From: CBEULR01 sp965544035
GTDB lineage: Bacteria; Bacillota; Desulfotomaculia; Desulfotomaculales; Desulforudaceae
Assembly (NCBI GenBank): GCA_965544035.1
Contig: CBEULR010000004.1
Location: 100,039 to 164,038 of the forward strand
Reading direction: 5' to 3'
DNA: 64,000 bases
In this document: in pieces, positions 39,184-46,960 of the stretch
How positions within the stretch are numbered: the first letter of the stretch is position 1
Layout of the letters: the number at the start of each line of letters is the position of its first letter
Translations under genes and position numbers: made by a program
Notes under the pieces: generated by a model
The model's input: only the letters and a program-made list of their open reading frames with translations
Databases searched by the model: none
What the model was told of the DNA's origin: nothing

Positions 39184-40428
39184 TTAGTAATTTAACGGGA
39201 AATCCTCACAGAGCTCGCGCACGATGTTCCGGGCGCGCTCCTGATCGGCGGCGCTGTCCGGACGGTCGAGGGCCAGGTGAATGGCCTCGGCGATCCGGCC
39301 CATCGCCTCCTCGTCCATCCCCCGGCTGGTGACGGCCGGGGTGCCGAGGCGGATGCCGCTGGTGATGCGGGGCGGCTGCGGATCGAACGGGATCACGTTC
39401 ATATTGCAGGTGATGCCCACCGCGTCCAGCATGTTCTCGGCGTCCTTGCCGGTCAGGCCCTTGCTCCGCAGGTCGACCAGCATCAGGTGATTGTCGGTGC
39501 CGCCCGAAACCAGGTCAAACCCGTACTCCATAAGCCCTTCGGCCAGGGCCCGGGCGTTCTTCACGATCTGGAACTGGTACTCCCTGAATTCGGGCTGCAG
39601 CGCCTCATGGAAGGCCACGGCCTTGGCCGCTATAACGTGCATCAGAGGACCGCCCTGCACCCCGGGGAAGACTCCCTTGTCGATCGCGGCCGCGTGTTCC
39701 TCCCCGCAGAGAATCATCCCGCCCCGCGGGCCGCGGAGCGTCTTGTGGGTGGTGGTGGTCACAACCTGGGCGTGCGGCACGGGGTTGGCATGCGCGCCCG
39801 CGGCCACCAGGCCGGCGATGTGCGCCATGTCGATCATCAGAATGGCGCCGACCTCGTCCGCAATCTCCCGCATCATCTTGAAGTCGAGCGCGCGCGGGTA
39901 GGCGCTGGCCCCGCCGATGATGAGCTGCGGCCGGCTTTCCCGGGCGATGCGCCGCATCTCGTCGTAATTGATCATCCCGGTCGTTTCCTCCACACCGTAG
40001 GAGACGATGTTGAAGTACTTGCCGGAAAAGTTGATCTTCGCCCCGTGGGTCAGGTGCCCGCCGTGGGAGAGGGTCATGCCCATGATGGTGTCGCCCGGCT
40101 TCAGCATCGTCAGGTAGACGGCCATATTGGCCTGGGCGCCGGAGTGCGGCTGCACGTTGGCGTGTTCGGCGTCGAAGAGCTTCTTGGCCCGTTCGATGGC
40201 CAGACTCTCGGCGATATCCACAAATTCACAGCCGCCGTAGTAGCGGCGGCCGGGGTAGCCCTCGGCATATTTATTGGTCAGGACCGAACCCTGGGCTTCC
40301 AGGACGGCCCGGCTCACAAAGTTCTCCGAGGCAATCAGCTCCAAACGGGAGCGCTGCCGCTCGGTTTCCAGGGCAATAGCGCGCGCCACCTCGGGATCGA
40401 CTTCGGCCAGTGAACGCATATCAGGCAT
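39184..40428 (-). CDS. glyA: Serine hydroxymethyltransferase
   Basis: 414 residues, full length. The PLP-binding lysine lies in VVTTTTHKTLRGPRGGMILC; other conserved parts are NKYAEGYPGRRYYGGCEFVD and NVQPHSGAQANMAVYLTMLK. It makes glycine and 5,10-methylene-tetrahydrofolate from serine. The ATG directly follows the rpiB stop (TAA-ATG), behind AAGGAGGAG inside rpiB, so the two are co-translated. glyA-rpiB-ywlE-ywlC is a conserved Firmicute cluster. Confidence 0.98.
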   Translation of the reverse strand: MPDMRSLAEVDPEVARAIALETERQRSRLELIASENFVSRAVLEAQGSVLTNKYAEGYPGRRYYGGCEFVDIAESLAIERAKKLFDAEHANVQPHSGAQANMAVYLTMLKPGDTIMGMTLSHGGHLTHGAKINFSGKYFNIVSYGVEETTGMINYDEMRRIARESRPQLIIGGASAYPRALDFKMMREIADEVGAILMIDMAHIAGLVAAGAHANPVPHAQVVTTTTHKTLRGPRGGMILCGEEHAAAIDKGVFPGVQGGPLMHVIAAKAVAFHEALQPEFREYQFQIVKNARALAEGLMEYGFDLVSGGTDNHLMLVDLRSKGLTGKDAENMLDAVGITCNMNVIPFDPQPPRITSGIRLGTPAVTSRGMDEEAMGRIAEAIHLALDRPDSAADQERARNIVRELCEDFPLNY

Positions 40429-40905
40429 TTATTCCAACTCCTCCTTAGAGATTCGACCGGTTCCGAATGCTTGTTCGATGGCGGTGATCTTGTCCACTCT
40501 CCGGGCGTGGCGGCCGCCCTCAAACTCCGAGTTCAGCCAGACGCGGACAATGTCCCGGGCCAGTCCCGGACCGATCACCCGCTCACCCATGGTGAGCACG
40601 TTGGCGTTGTTGTGTTCCCGTGAGGCATGAGCCGAAAAGGTGTCGTGACACAGCGCCGCCCGGATGCCGGGCACCTTGTTCGCCACGATCGACACCCCGA
40701 TCCCGGTGCCGCAGGTGAGGATGCCCCGGTCGAAGGTACCGTCGGCCACCGCCCGGGCCAGCGGGAGTACGATGTCCGGGTAGTCGCACGACTCGGCCGA
40801 ATAGGTGCCGAAGTCCTTGTATTCTATCCCCTCGGATTCCAGGTAGCGCACAATCTCCTTCTTCAGCTCAAAGCCGCCGTGGTCGCTCGCTACTGCCACG
40901 CGCAA
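40429..40905 (-). CDS. rpiB: Ribose-5-phosphate isomerase B
   Basis: 158 residues from TTG 40903-40905, behind AAAGGGG. Motifs: VAVASDHGGFELKKEIVRYL, LTCGTGIGVSIVANKVPGIR with the active-site Cys, and SREHNNANVLTMGERVIGPG. It interconverts ribose-5-phosphate and ribulose-5-phosphate. Abuts glyA without a gap. Confidence 0.96.
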   Translation of the reverse strand: MRVAVASDHGGFELKKEIVRYLESEGIEYKDFGTYSAESCDYPDIVLPLARAVADGTFDRGILTCGTGIGVSIVANKVPGIRAALCHDTFSAHASREHNNANVLTMGERVIGPGLARDIVRVWLNSEFEGGRHARRVDKITAIEQAFGTGRISKEELE

Positions 40906-40953
40906 GATATTCGGATCCCCTTTCTCTTTGCTTTATGCACAAGCCACAGATTT

Positions 40954-41448
40954 CTACATCTTATCGTTATTATCCTGCCCCGTTCGAGCATTTTCGCCCC
41001 TGAAGCGCTTCAGGGCCAGCGTAACCAGCACCCGCAGGCGGGAGGCGTAGTCGCGGTACACCGCCAGCGGCTGCCCGAGCGGGTCGGTGAGATCGCCGCT
41101 TAAGCCCGCGTACTCGGTCAGGGTGAAAGTCTTCGCCTTAGCCCCGGGAGCGACCCGCAGCACCTCATTCTTGTGGTAACCGGTCATCGTCAGGATCAGT
41201 GAGGCCTGTTCGGCCAGTTCCGGGGTCAGCCGGCGCGCCCGGTGGCGGGAGATATCGATCCCCTCCCCGGCCAGCGCCTCGACGGCCTCCTCGGTGGCCG
41301 GCACCCCGGGCAGAGCGTGAACACCGGCCGACAATACCAGCATCCCCCGTTCCCCGTCCCCGTCCAGGATATGTCGGGCCAGGCCGGCCGCCATCGGCGA
41401 ACGGCAGGTGTTGCCGGTGCAGACAAAAACTATGGTCTTGGAATCCAT
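40954..41448 (-). CDS. ywlE: Low-molecular-weight protein phosphatase, YwlE type (probable arginine phosphatase)
   Basis: 164 residues. The P-loop VCTGNTCRSP gives catalytic C10 and R16, and the general acid lies in DLTDPLGQP (DPxG). The residue after Asn is Thr (T14), as in Bacillus YwlE, where it selects phosphoarginine over phosphotyrosine; in tyrosine phosphatases it is usually Ile or Leu. I therefore favour arginine phosphatase, which reverses McsB marks on proteins bound for ClpCP. Gene order next to rpiB and ywlC also matches Bacillus. Confidence 0.88.
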   Translation of the reverse strand: MDSKTIVFVCTGNTCRSPMAAGLARHILDGDGERGMLVLSAGVHALPGVPATEEAVEALAGEGIDISRHRARRLTPELAEQASLILTMTGYHKNEVLRVAPGAKAKTFTLTEYAGLSGDLTDPLGQPLAVYRDYASRLRVLVTLALKRFRGENARTGQDNNDKM

Positions 41449-41541
41449 CCATCATCACCTCTCCTCAATTTCGCCCAAAACGCTATGCCTGAAGGGTTAC
41501 GGGATTTGTTTCAGGAGACGGGGCCGTCGATCAGCGCATCC

Positions 41542-42081
41542 CTAGAAGAGCAGGCGCACACCGACGGCGATCAGCACGCTTCCGCCCACCAGCTGCGCGC
41601 GGCGGCCGACCCAGCCCTGCACCCATTTGGCCAGGATGAAGGCGCCGGTCGTCATCAGGCCGGCCACAATCCCGATGACTGCGGCCACCAGGAAGAGCTG
41701 CGCCCCGGCCACACCGAGCGTAAAGCCCACGCTCAGGGCATCCATGCTCACGCTCAGGCCGAGCGCGAAGACCCCGACAAGTCCGGCCAGCGCCGACGCC
41801 TGAACAGCCGGTTCCTGCCCAAAGGAATCGCGGATCATCTTGAGACCAAGGTAGAACAGGATGCCCGCACCAACATAGGCCGCCCACCGCCCCGCGATGC
41901 GCCCGAACAAGCCGCCCAGCCAGAAGCCGGCGATGGGCAGCACCACGTGCAGCACGAACACGACAACGATCAGGGCGATAGCCTGTTTGCGGCGCACACC
42001 GGCCAAACCCAGGCCCAGACTAAGCGAAAAAGCGTCGGTGCCGAGCGCCGCCGCCAGCAATGCCAGAGTTCCGATACTCAT
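41542..42081 (-). CDS. mntP: MntP-family manganese efflux membrane protein
   Basis: 179 residues and six membrane helices in two repeats. Each repeat has a conserved Asp in its first helix: LGTDAFSLSLGLGLAG near residue 15 and SMDALSVGFTLGVAG near 112. These line the metal path in MntP (DUF204). It exports manganese in characterised bacteria. The gene overlaps the ywlC stop by 4 bp (42078-42081), so it is translationally coupled. Confidence 0.88.
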   Translation of the reverse strand: MSIGTLALLAAALGTDAFSLSLGLGLAGVRRKQAIALIVVVFVLHVVLPIAGFWLGGLFGRIAGRWAAYVGAGILFYLGLKMIRDSFGQEPAVQASALAGLVGVFALGLSVSMDALSVGFTLGVAGAQLFLVAAVIGIVAGLMTTGAFILAKWVQGWVGRRAQLVGGSVLIAVGVRLLF

Positions 42082-43145
42082 TTTTGCGCCATCACTTCAA
42101 TAACCTCTCTTGCCGCCTTGCGCAGCCGGTTCATCACGGCCCGGCCCACACCCCGGGACTCGACTCCCTCGGCCAGAATCACGTCCGCACCCGCGGCGTC
42201 GCAGTCGCGCAGGGCGGAATAGAGCCCGGCGGCCACTTCTGCGGGATTGCTCCGGGATCCGCACAGGACGGTGTCCAGTCCGGCATAATCCGCGGCCGAC
42301 TCCAGTCTGGCCAGCACCACCACCCGGCGGTTTTGCGCACCGAGTTCGCGGGCCAGCCGCAGAATCTCCCGCCGCACCGCCGCGTGCGGTCCGATAACTA
42401 ACAATAGCTCTGCCCGCGGCGCGTAATGTCTGTATTTCATTCCGGGAGCCCGGGGAATCTCACTGTCTTCGCCGGAAACCAGGATTTCGGTCTGCAGGGC
42501 TTCCTGAAGATCCTCCACGGTCACACCGCCCGGCCGAAGCACGACCGGCTGCGGCCCGGTGAGGTCGAGGACGGTGGACTCCAGCCCGACGGCGGCCGGA
42601 CCGCCGTCCAGGATCACCTCTACCCTGCCGTCCAGATCGGCCAGCACGTGCTCGGCCCTGGTGGGACTGGGGCGGCCCGACGCGTTGGCGCTGGGGGCGG
42701 CGATCGGCACGCCGGCGGCACGCACCAGATGCAGGGCCACCGGGTGGGCGGGCATACGCACACCGACCGTATCCAGCCCGGCCGTCACCTCGGGCGGTAT
42801 GCCGGGCCGTTTGGGCAGCACCAGGGTGAGCGGCCCCGGCCAGAAGCGGGCGATCAGCTTCTCGGCAACCGGTCCCGTTCTCTCCACCACCCCGTCGAGA
42901 TCGCTTCTCTCTCCGACGTGGACGATCAGGGGGTTGTCCGCCGGACGGCCCTTGGCCTCGAAGATACGGCGCACCGCCGCCCCGTCCAGGGCGTTGGCGC
43001 CCAAGCCGTAGACGGTCTCCGTAGGGAAGGCCACCAGGCCGCCGCCGCGGATTATCCGCCCCGCCCGGGCCATCACCTGCGGGTCGGGCCTTTCGGGATC
43101 GACGGTCCAGAGGGCTGTTTTAGTGGTTCGATTATCCTGCAGCAC
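42078..43145 (-). CDS. ywlC: L-threonylcarbamoyladenylate synthase (Sua5/YwlC)
   Basis: 355 residues from GTG 43143-43145. The YrdC domain has IRGGGLVAFPTETVYGLGAN and KGRPADNPLIVHV, and the C-terminal Sua5 domain lies at about 225-355, so this is the long Sua5 form. It makes the threonylcarbamoyl-AMP used for t6A37 in ANN-decoding tRNAs. It is first of a coupled group with mntP; ywlE and rpiB follow. Confidence 0.94.
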   Translation of the reverse strand: MLQDNRTTKTALWTVDPERPDPQVMARAGRIIRGGGLVAFPTETVYGLGANALDGAAVRRIFEAKGRPADNPLIVHVGERSDLDGVVERTGPVAEKLIARFWPGPLTLVLPKRPGIPPEVTAGLDTVGVRMPAHPVALHLVRAAGVPIAAPSANASGRPSPTRAEHVLADLDGRVEVILDGGPAAVGLESTVLDLTGPQPVVLRPGGVTVEDLQEALQTEILVSGEDSEIPRAPGMKYRHYAPRAELLLVIGPHAAVRREILRLARELGAQNRRVVVLARLESAADYAGLDTVLCGSRSNPAEVAAGLYSALRDCDAAGADVILAEGVESRGVGRAVMNRLRKAAREVIEVMAQK

Positions 43146-43218
43146 CGTGAATTACCTCGCCGATAGTATACCACAAGCCGGAAACAGTAGTCAGTATTGA
43201 GACTCCCAGGCCGGGTCG

Positions 43219-43468
43219 TGGCATCCGGGTTTACCTCCGGGCGACTTGTGCGATTCGGGCACCATTCTTAGCGAAGGTGAGGGCTGTGCGGCCCCCGACG
43301 AGGACGTTTACGGGCGCTTCCGCAGTGTTTTCCTCCGGCCGACCGCCTGGATCGGCCGCTGGAAAATAGCGGCCGTAAACAATCCGCAGGAGGGGTCTGC
43401 CGCACACCGAACCAAGCTTAGAAATGGTCGAATCGCTAAACGGAGACCGGGGTAAACCCGGATGACAC
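43219..43468. repeat. Long palindromic repeat, family 2, complete copy
   Basis: About 250 bp between ywlC and prmC. The ends CATCCGGGTTTACC and GGTAAACCCGGATG are exact complements, and the pairing continues inwards with mismatches through CGATTCGGGCACCATTCTTAG / GAAATGGTCGAATCG and GGCTGTGCGGCCCC / TCTGCCGCACACC to a centre near 43340. Half copies lie at 61892-61945 and 63805-63865. Confidence 0.75.
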
Positions 43469-43612
43469 GGGAGCATAAAGCCCTTTTTCAGGGCATTAGG
43501 ATGAACCGGAAACAACAGGAGAGACTACGCCACCGAAATGCAGGGATGAACTATTCCGCTCTGCGCGTGGGGAGCGCCGGGGAAAGGGGATCGTCCGCTT
43601 GTAGGGGAAGGG

Positions 43613-44482
43613 TCAGTGGTCGGAAGGAAGACGGCGGGCGAAGACCACACGCTCGCGTCCGGCCAGGTCATACTCGTGCCACCCGGCCAGTCCCCCGGCG
43701 TGGACAATCTCCAGCAGGGGCAGCGCCTGCCCCGGCCCGATTTCCATGAGCACGTGCCCGCCGGGCCGCAGCAGCCGGCGGGCGGACGGAATCAGCCGCC
43801 GGTACACATCAAGCCCGTCGGTGCCGCCGTTGAGCGCCACTGTCGGCTCAGCCCGGACCTCCCGGGGCAGCAGTTCGATTTCCCCTTCCGGAATATAGGG
43901 CAGATTCGCGAGGATCAAATCGACACGGCCTTCCAGGATCCGCTTGAGCGGATCCACCAGGTCTCCCTGGTAGAAGCGCATCCGCCGCGCCACGCCGTGG
44001 TAGTTGGCGTTGCGCTTGGCTACCGCCAGGGCGGTGCTGGAGATGTCGGTCGCCCAGACCCGGGCCTCCGGGCAGTGCTTGGCAATGGAGACTCCGAGCG
44101 CGCCGCAGCCGGTGCCCACGTCGACCACGCAGGGAGACGGTATCCCGAGCAGCAACTCCAGTCCCCTGGCCACAAGCATCTCGGTCTCCGGCCGCGGGAT
44201 GAGCACACCCTGGTTGACGGAAAAATCCAGGCCGAAAAACTCCTTTTGACCGGTCAGATAAGCCACCGGCGTCCCCGACGCCCGGCTTTCCACCAGTCCG
44301 CAGAATTGTGCCTGGATTTGAACCGGAATCTTGCTCTCCGGTTCGCGGTAAAGCTGTTCCGGGTTGCAGCCCAGGGCATGCGCCAGCAGAACCCTGGTAT
44401 CAAGAACGGCCGTTTCCACCCCGGCCGTCTGCAGGCGTTCGCGACCCCACAGCAGAGCATCTCTGACTGTGCAGATAAACAC
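43613..44482 (-). CDS. prmC: Peptide chain release factor methyltransferase
   Basis: 289 residues from GTG 44480-44482. The N-terminal helical domain contacts release factors; the SAM-binding fold has VVDVGTGCGALGVSIAKHCP. The active motif reads ANLPYIPEGE instead of the usual NPPY. It methylates the Gln of the GGQ motif in RF1 and RF2. It lies directly downstream of prfA, its substrate, with 6 bp between them. Confidence 0.93.
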   Translation of the reverse strand: MFICTVRDALLWGRERLQTAGVETAVLDTRVLLAHALGCNPEQLYREPESKIPVQIQAQFCGLVESRASGTPVAYLTGQKEFFGLDFSVNQGVLIPRPETEMLVARGLELLLGIPSPCVVDVGTGCGALGVSIAKHCPEARVWATDISSTALAVAKRNANYHGVARRMRFYQGDLVDPLKRILEGRVDLILANLPYIPEGEIELLPREVRAEPTVALNGGTDGLDVYRRLIPSARRLLRPGGHVLMEIGPGQALPLLEIVHAGGLAGWHEYDLAGRERVVFARRLPSDH

Positions 44483-44488
44483 TAGCCA

Positions 44489-45556
44489 TCATTCCATTGA
44501 CTTGAGCTTTTCGGCCTGGTCGGCCGTGATCAGGGCCTCGACCAATTCGTCGATCTCACCCTGGAGCACTTCCTCCAGACGGTGCAGCGTGAGGTTCAGC
44601 CGGTGATCGGTCACCCGGTTCTGGGGGAAGTTGTACGTGCGGATCCGTTGGCTCCGGTCGCCCGTTCCGACCTGGGTCCTGCGCGTCGAAGCAATTTGCT
44701 CCTGCTGTTCCTGCATCAGCTTGTCGAGGATGCGCGAGCGCAGCACCTTCATCGCCTTTTCACGGTTCTTGTGCTGGGACTTTTCATCCTGACAGCTGAC
44801 GACGATCCCGGTGGGCAGGTGCGTGACCCGCACGGCCGACTGTGTGGTATTCACCGATTGGCCGCCGGGACCGGTCGAACAGAAGATATCGATGCGCACG
44901 TCCTCGGGCTTGATTTCGACGTCGACTTCCTCGGCCTCGGGCAGCACGGCGACGGTAGCCGCCGAAGTGTGAATCCGGCCGCTGGACTCGGTGTCGGGCA
45001 CGCGCTGCACCCGGTGAACGCCGCTCTCGAATTTCAGACGCGAGTAAGCACCCCGGCCCTCGATCAGTACCGACACTTCTTTAAACCCGCCGAGGTCGGT
45101 TTCGTTGGCGCTCATCAGCTCGGTCCGCCAACCCTGACGCTCGGCATAGCGCAGGTACATCTTGAGCAGGTCGGCGGCAAACAGCGCCGCCTCGTGACCG
45201 CCCGTGCCGGCCCGGATCTCAATGATCACGTTTTTCTCATCATTCGGATCCTTGGGCAGGAGCAGTACCCGAAGCCGCCCGTCCAGCTGCTCGCGCCTGG
45301 CCTCCAGTTCATCCAATTCGGTCTCGGCCAGTTCACGCAGTTCGGGATCGGTCTCCTCGGCCAGCATCTCCCGGGTGCCTTGGATCTCGTTGAGCACCTT
45401 CTTATACTCGCGGTATACGGCGACCACTTCTTCCAGTTCGGCGTGGGTCTTCATATAACCGCGCCAGCGCTCCTGGTCGGCAATGACCTCGGGATCACTG
45501 ATCAGCTCGTTCAGCTTATCAAATTTTTCTTCCAAAGCCTCTAGTTTGGCCAGCAT
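44489..45556 (-). CDS. prfA: Peptide chain release factor 1
   Basis: 355 residues from ATG 45554-45556, behind AAGGAGATCC; an in-frame GTG or ATG 24 bp earlier would lose that site. It contains the catalytic GGQ loop (STGPGGQSVNTTQSAVRVTH), and the anticodon-like region (GRIHTSAATVAVLPEAE) close to the PAT/PVT tripeptide. It ends translation at UAA and UAG. The gene starts inside yqhQ (38-bp overlap) and is followed by prmC. Confidence 0.97.
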   Translation of the reverse strand: MLAKLEALEEKFDKLNELISDPEVIADQERWRGYMKTHAELEEVVAVYREYKKVLNEIQGTREMLAEETDPELRELAETELDELEARREQLDGRLRVLLLPKDPNDEKNVIIEIRAGTGGHEAALFAADLLKMYLRYAERQGWRTELMSANETDLGGFKEVSVLIEGRGAYSRLKFESGVHRVQRVPDTESSGRIHTSAATVAVLPEAEEVDVEIKPEDVRIDIFCSTGPGGQSVNTTQSAVRVTHLPTGIVVSCQDEKSQHKNREKAMKVLRSRILDKLMQEQQEQIASTRRTQVGTGDRSQRIRTYNFPQNRVTDHRLNLTLHRLEEVLQGEIDELVEALITADQAEKLKSME

Positions 45557-46439
45557 TTGGATCTCCTTCTTTTCCCTCATCTAATCTTACCGCGTTCAGG
45601 GCGGCAATGGCCACTTCCACCTGGTCATCGGTCGGTTCCCGCGTAGTGAGGCGCTGCAGGGCCAGACCGGGCGCCGTCAGCACCCCGCCCCACAGCGACT
45701 TCGGCCGGCGCGCAGCGAATTTGACGAACTCATAGGCCATCCCGACCACCAGGGGCAGCACCAGAATCCGGGACGCGATGCGCCACCATAACGGTTCCAA
45801 GGGCAGAGGCACAAAAACGAAAACCGTCAGCATGATCACCAGCAGCAGAAAACCGGTGCCGCAGCGCGGGTGCACCACCGGGTACGGCCGTACGTTGGCG
45901 GGGGTCAGTTCGACACCGGCCTCAAAGGCGTTGATCACCTTGTGCTCGGCCCCGTGGTACCGGAAAACCCGCTGAATATCCTTTATCAGCCCGATTCCGG
46001 CCACGTACGCCAGGAAAACCGATACCCGGATTGCGCCCTCCAGAAGATTCTGGCCCAGACCGCCCGACACAAGCGGCTTCATTAAATGGGCCGGCAGCGC
46101 GGGCGCCACGATGAAGAGCACGACCGCCAGACTCAGGGCCAGGATGATGGTGCCGGTCACTTCCCGCGGGGGGACCGGTTCATCCTCCCCGCCGGTCGCC
46201 CTACCGGCCGAATAGTTCAGGGCACGGACGCCGATGGCCATGGATTCGATCAGCACGACGCTGCCACGAATAAACGGCCACTTCAGAAACGGAAACCGCA
46301 GGGTCACCGATTCTACGGGCCGTTTCTCGACCGAAATCGAATTGTCCGGACATCGGCAGGCGACAGCCCAGGTGTCGGGCCCGCGCATCATTACCCCTTC
46401 GATAACGGCTTGCCCGCCGTAACTCGGGGCCGGCTTCAT
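45519..46439 (-). CDS. yqhQ: YqhQ-like DUF1385 membrane protein
   Basis: 306 residues with about four membrane helices. Family motifs: YGGQAVIEGVMMRGPDTWAV at the start, RYHGAEHKVINAFEAG and VHPRCGTGFLLLVIML. The function is unknown. The conserved His, Glu and Cys of the GAEHK and HPRCGT motifs could bind metal. It lies between rpmE and prfA, which is common in Firmicutes, and overlaps prfA by 38 bp. Confidence 0.88.
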   Translation of the reverse strand: MKPAPSYGGQAVIEGVMMRGPDTWAVACRCPDNSISVEKRPVESVTLRFPFLKWPFIRGSVVLIESMAIGVRALNYSAGRATGGEDEPVPPREVTGTIILALSLAVVLFIVAPALPAHLMKPLVSGGLGQNLLEGAIRVSVFLAYVAGIGLIKDIQRVFRYHGAEHKVINAFEAGVELTPANVRPYPVVHPRCGTGFLLLVIMLTVFVFVPLPLEPLWWRIASRILVLPLVVGMAYEFVKFAARRPKSLWGGVLTAPGLALQRLTTREPTDDQVEVAIAALNAVRLDEGKEGDPNAGQTRGFGRKI

Positions 46440-46452
46440 AAGCTCCCCCTCG

Positions 46453-46481
46453 AAAAAAATAGCAGAGCACCGACTCTGCTA
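46453..46481 (-). terminator. Terminator overlapping the rpmE stop codon
   Basis: Minus-strand stem TAGCAGAG (46481-46474) with CTCTGCTA (46467-46460), then seven T's (46459-46453). The TAG stop codon of rpmE is the first three bases of the stem, so a terminating ribosome could affect folding. Confidence 0.85.
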
Positions 46482-46688
46482 CTTGCCCTTATCGAGACCG
46501 TACTTCTTGCGGAACCTCTCTGCTCTTCCGTGGGTTTCCACCGTCCGCTGCGTGCCGGTGTAGAACGGGTGGCACTTGGAGCAGATGTCTACGCGCTGTT
46601 CTTTGACCGTCGATCCGACCTCGAAGACTGCACCACAGATGCAGGTGAACTTTGCCTTTTGGTATTGCGGGTGAATATCCTTCTTCAA
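46479..46688 (-). CDS. rpmE: Ribosomal protein L31 (zinc-binding type)
   Basis: 69 residues. Four zinc-ligand Cys are present: C16 and C18 (FTCICGAVFEVGS) and C36 and C39 (DICSKCHPFYTG). KKDIHPQYQKAKFTC is the standard start. The Cys-containing form is used under zinc-replete conditions; a Cys-less partner is not in this window. The stop codon is part of a terminator stem. It lies upstream of yqhQ, prfA and prmC. Confidence 0.96.
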   Translation of the reverse strand: MKKDIHPQYQKAKFTCICGAVFEVGSTVKEQRVDICSKCHPFYTGTQRTVETHGRAERFRKKYGLDKGK

Positions 46689-46776
46689 CTTATGTCACCT
46701 CTCTTCCGGCTGGTATACAGAACGCAAATATTATAGCACAGCCGGACAACGCAGAGCAAACAAAAATTAGTAGTCT

Positions 46777-46802
46777 GTAATCGGTCTGAGAAAATGTCAC
46801 CC
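46777..46802. repeat. Left 26-bp direct repeat flanking the ATPase gene
   Basis: GTAATCGGTCTGAGAAAATG followed by TCACCC, identical to 48507-48532. The distance between them is 1,730 bp and they bracket the AAA/DUF4143 gene. Confidence 0.85.
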
Positions 46803-46875
46803 ATGCCGCCTTACTGAGCGGAAACATGATCTTGGTCAGTCGCTCGCTTTCCGGCACTTCGGCCGGAGAATTGTA

Positions 46876-46947
46876 TTAGAACTCATAAGCCACGCCCGTG
46901 GCCGTATACCTGTTTTCGTCCACAAACCGCATCAGCGCAGTATATCC
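46876..46947 (-). pseudogene. Possible 3' fragment of an effector-binding-domain gene
   Basis: 24 codons on the minus strand end at TAA 46876-46878 and read GYTALMRFVDENRYTATGVA then YEF. This resembles the C-terminus of GyrI-like effector-binding domains (YxALMRWIEENGY...GPxxEFY). There is no upstream part of the gene; it runs into DNA belonging to the ATPase locus. Confidence 0.35.
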
Positions 46948-46960
46948 ACAAAAACAATTG

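Noticed and set aside
43231..43515. 95-codon minus-strand frame between ywlC and prmC
   Set aside because: Lies inside the long palindrome; similar frames arise wherever this repeat occurs and the composition is not protein-like.
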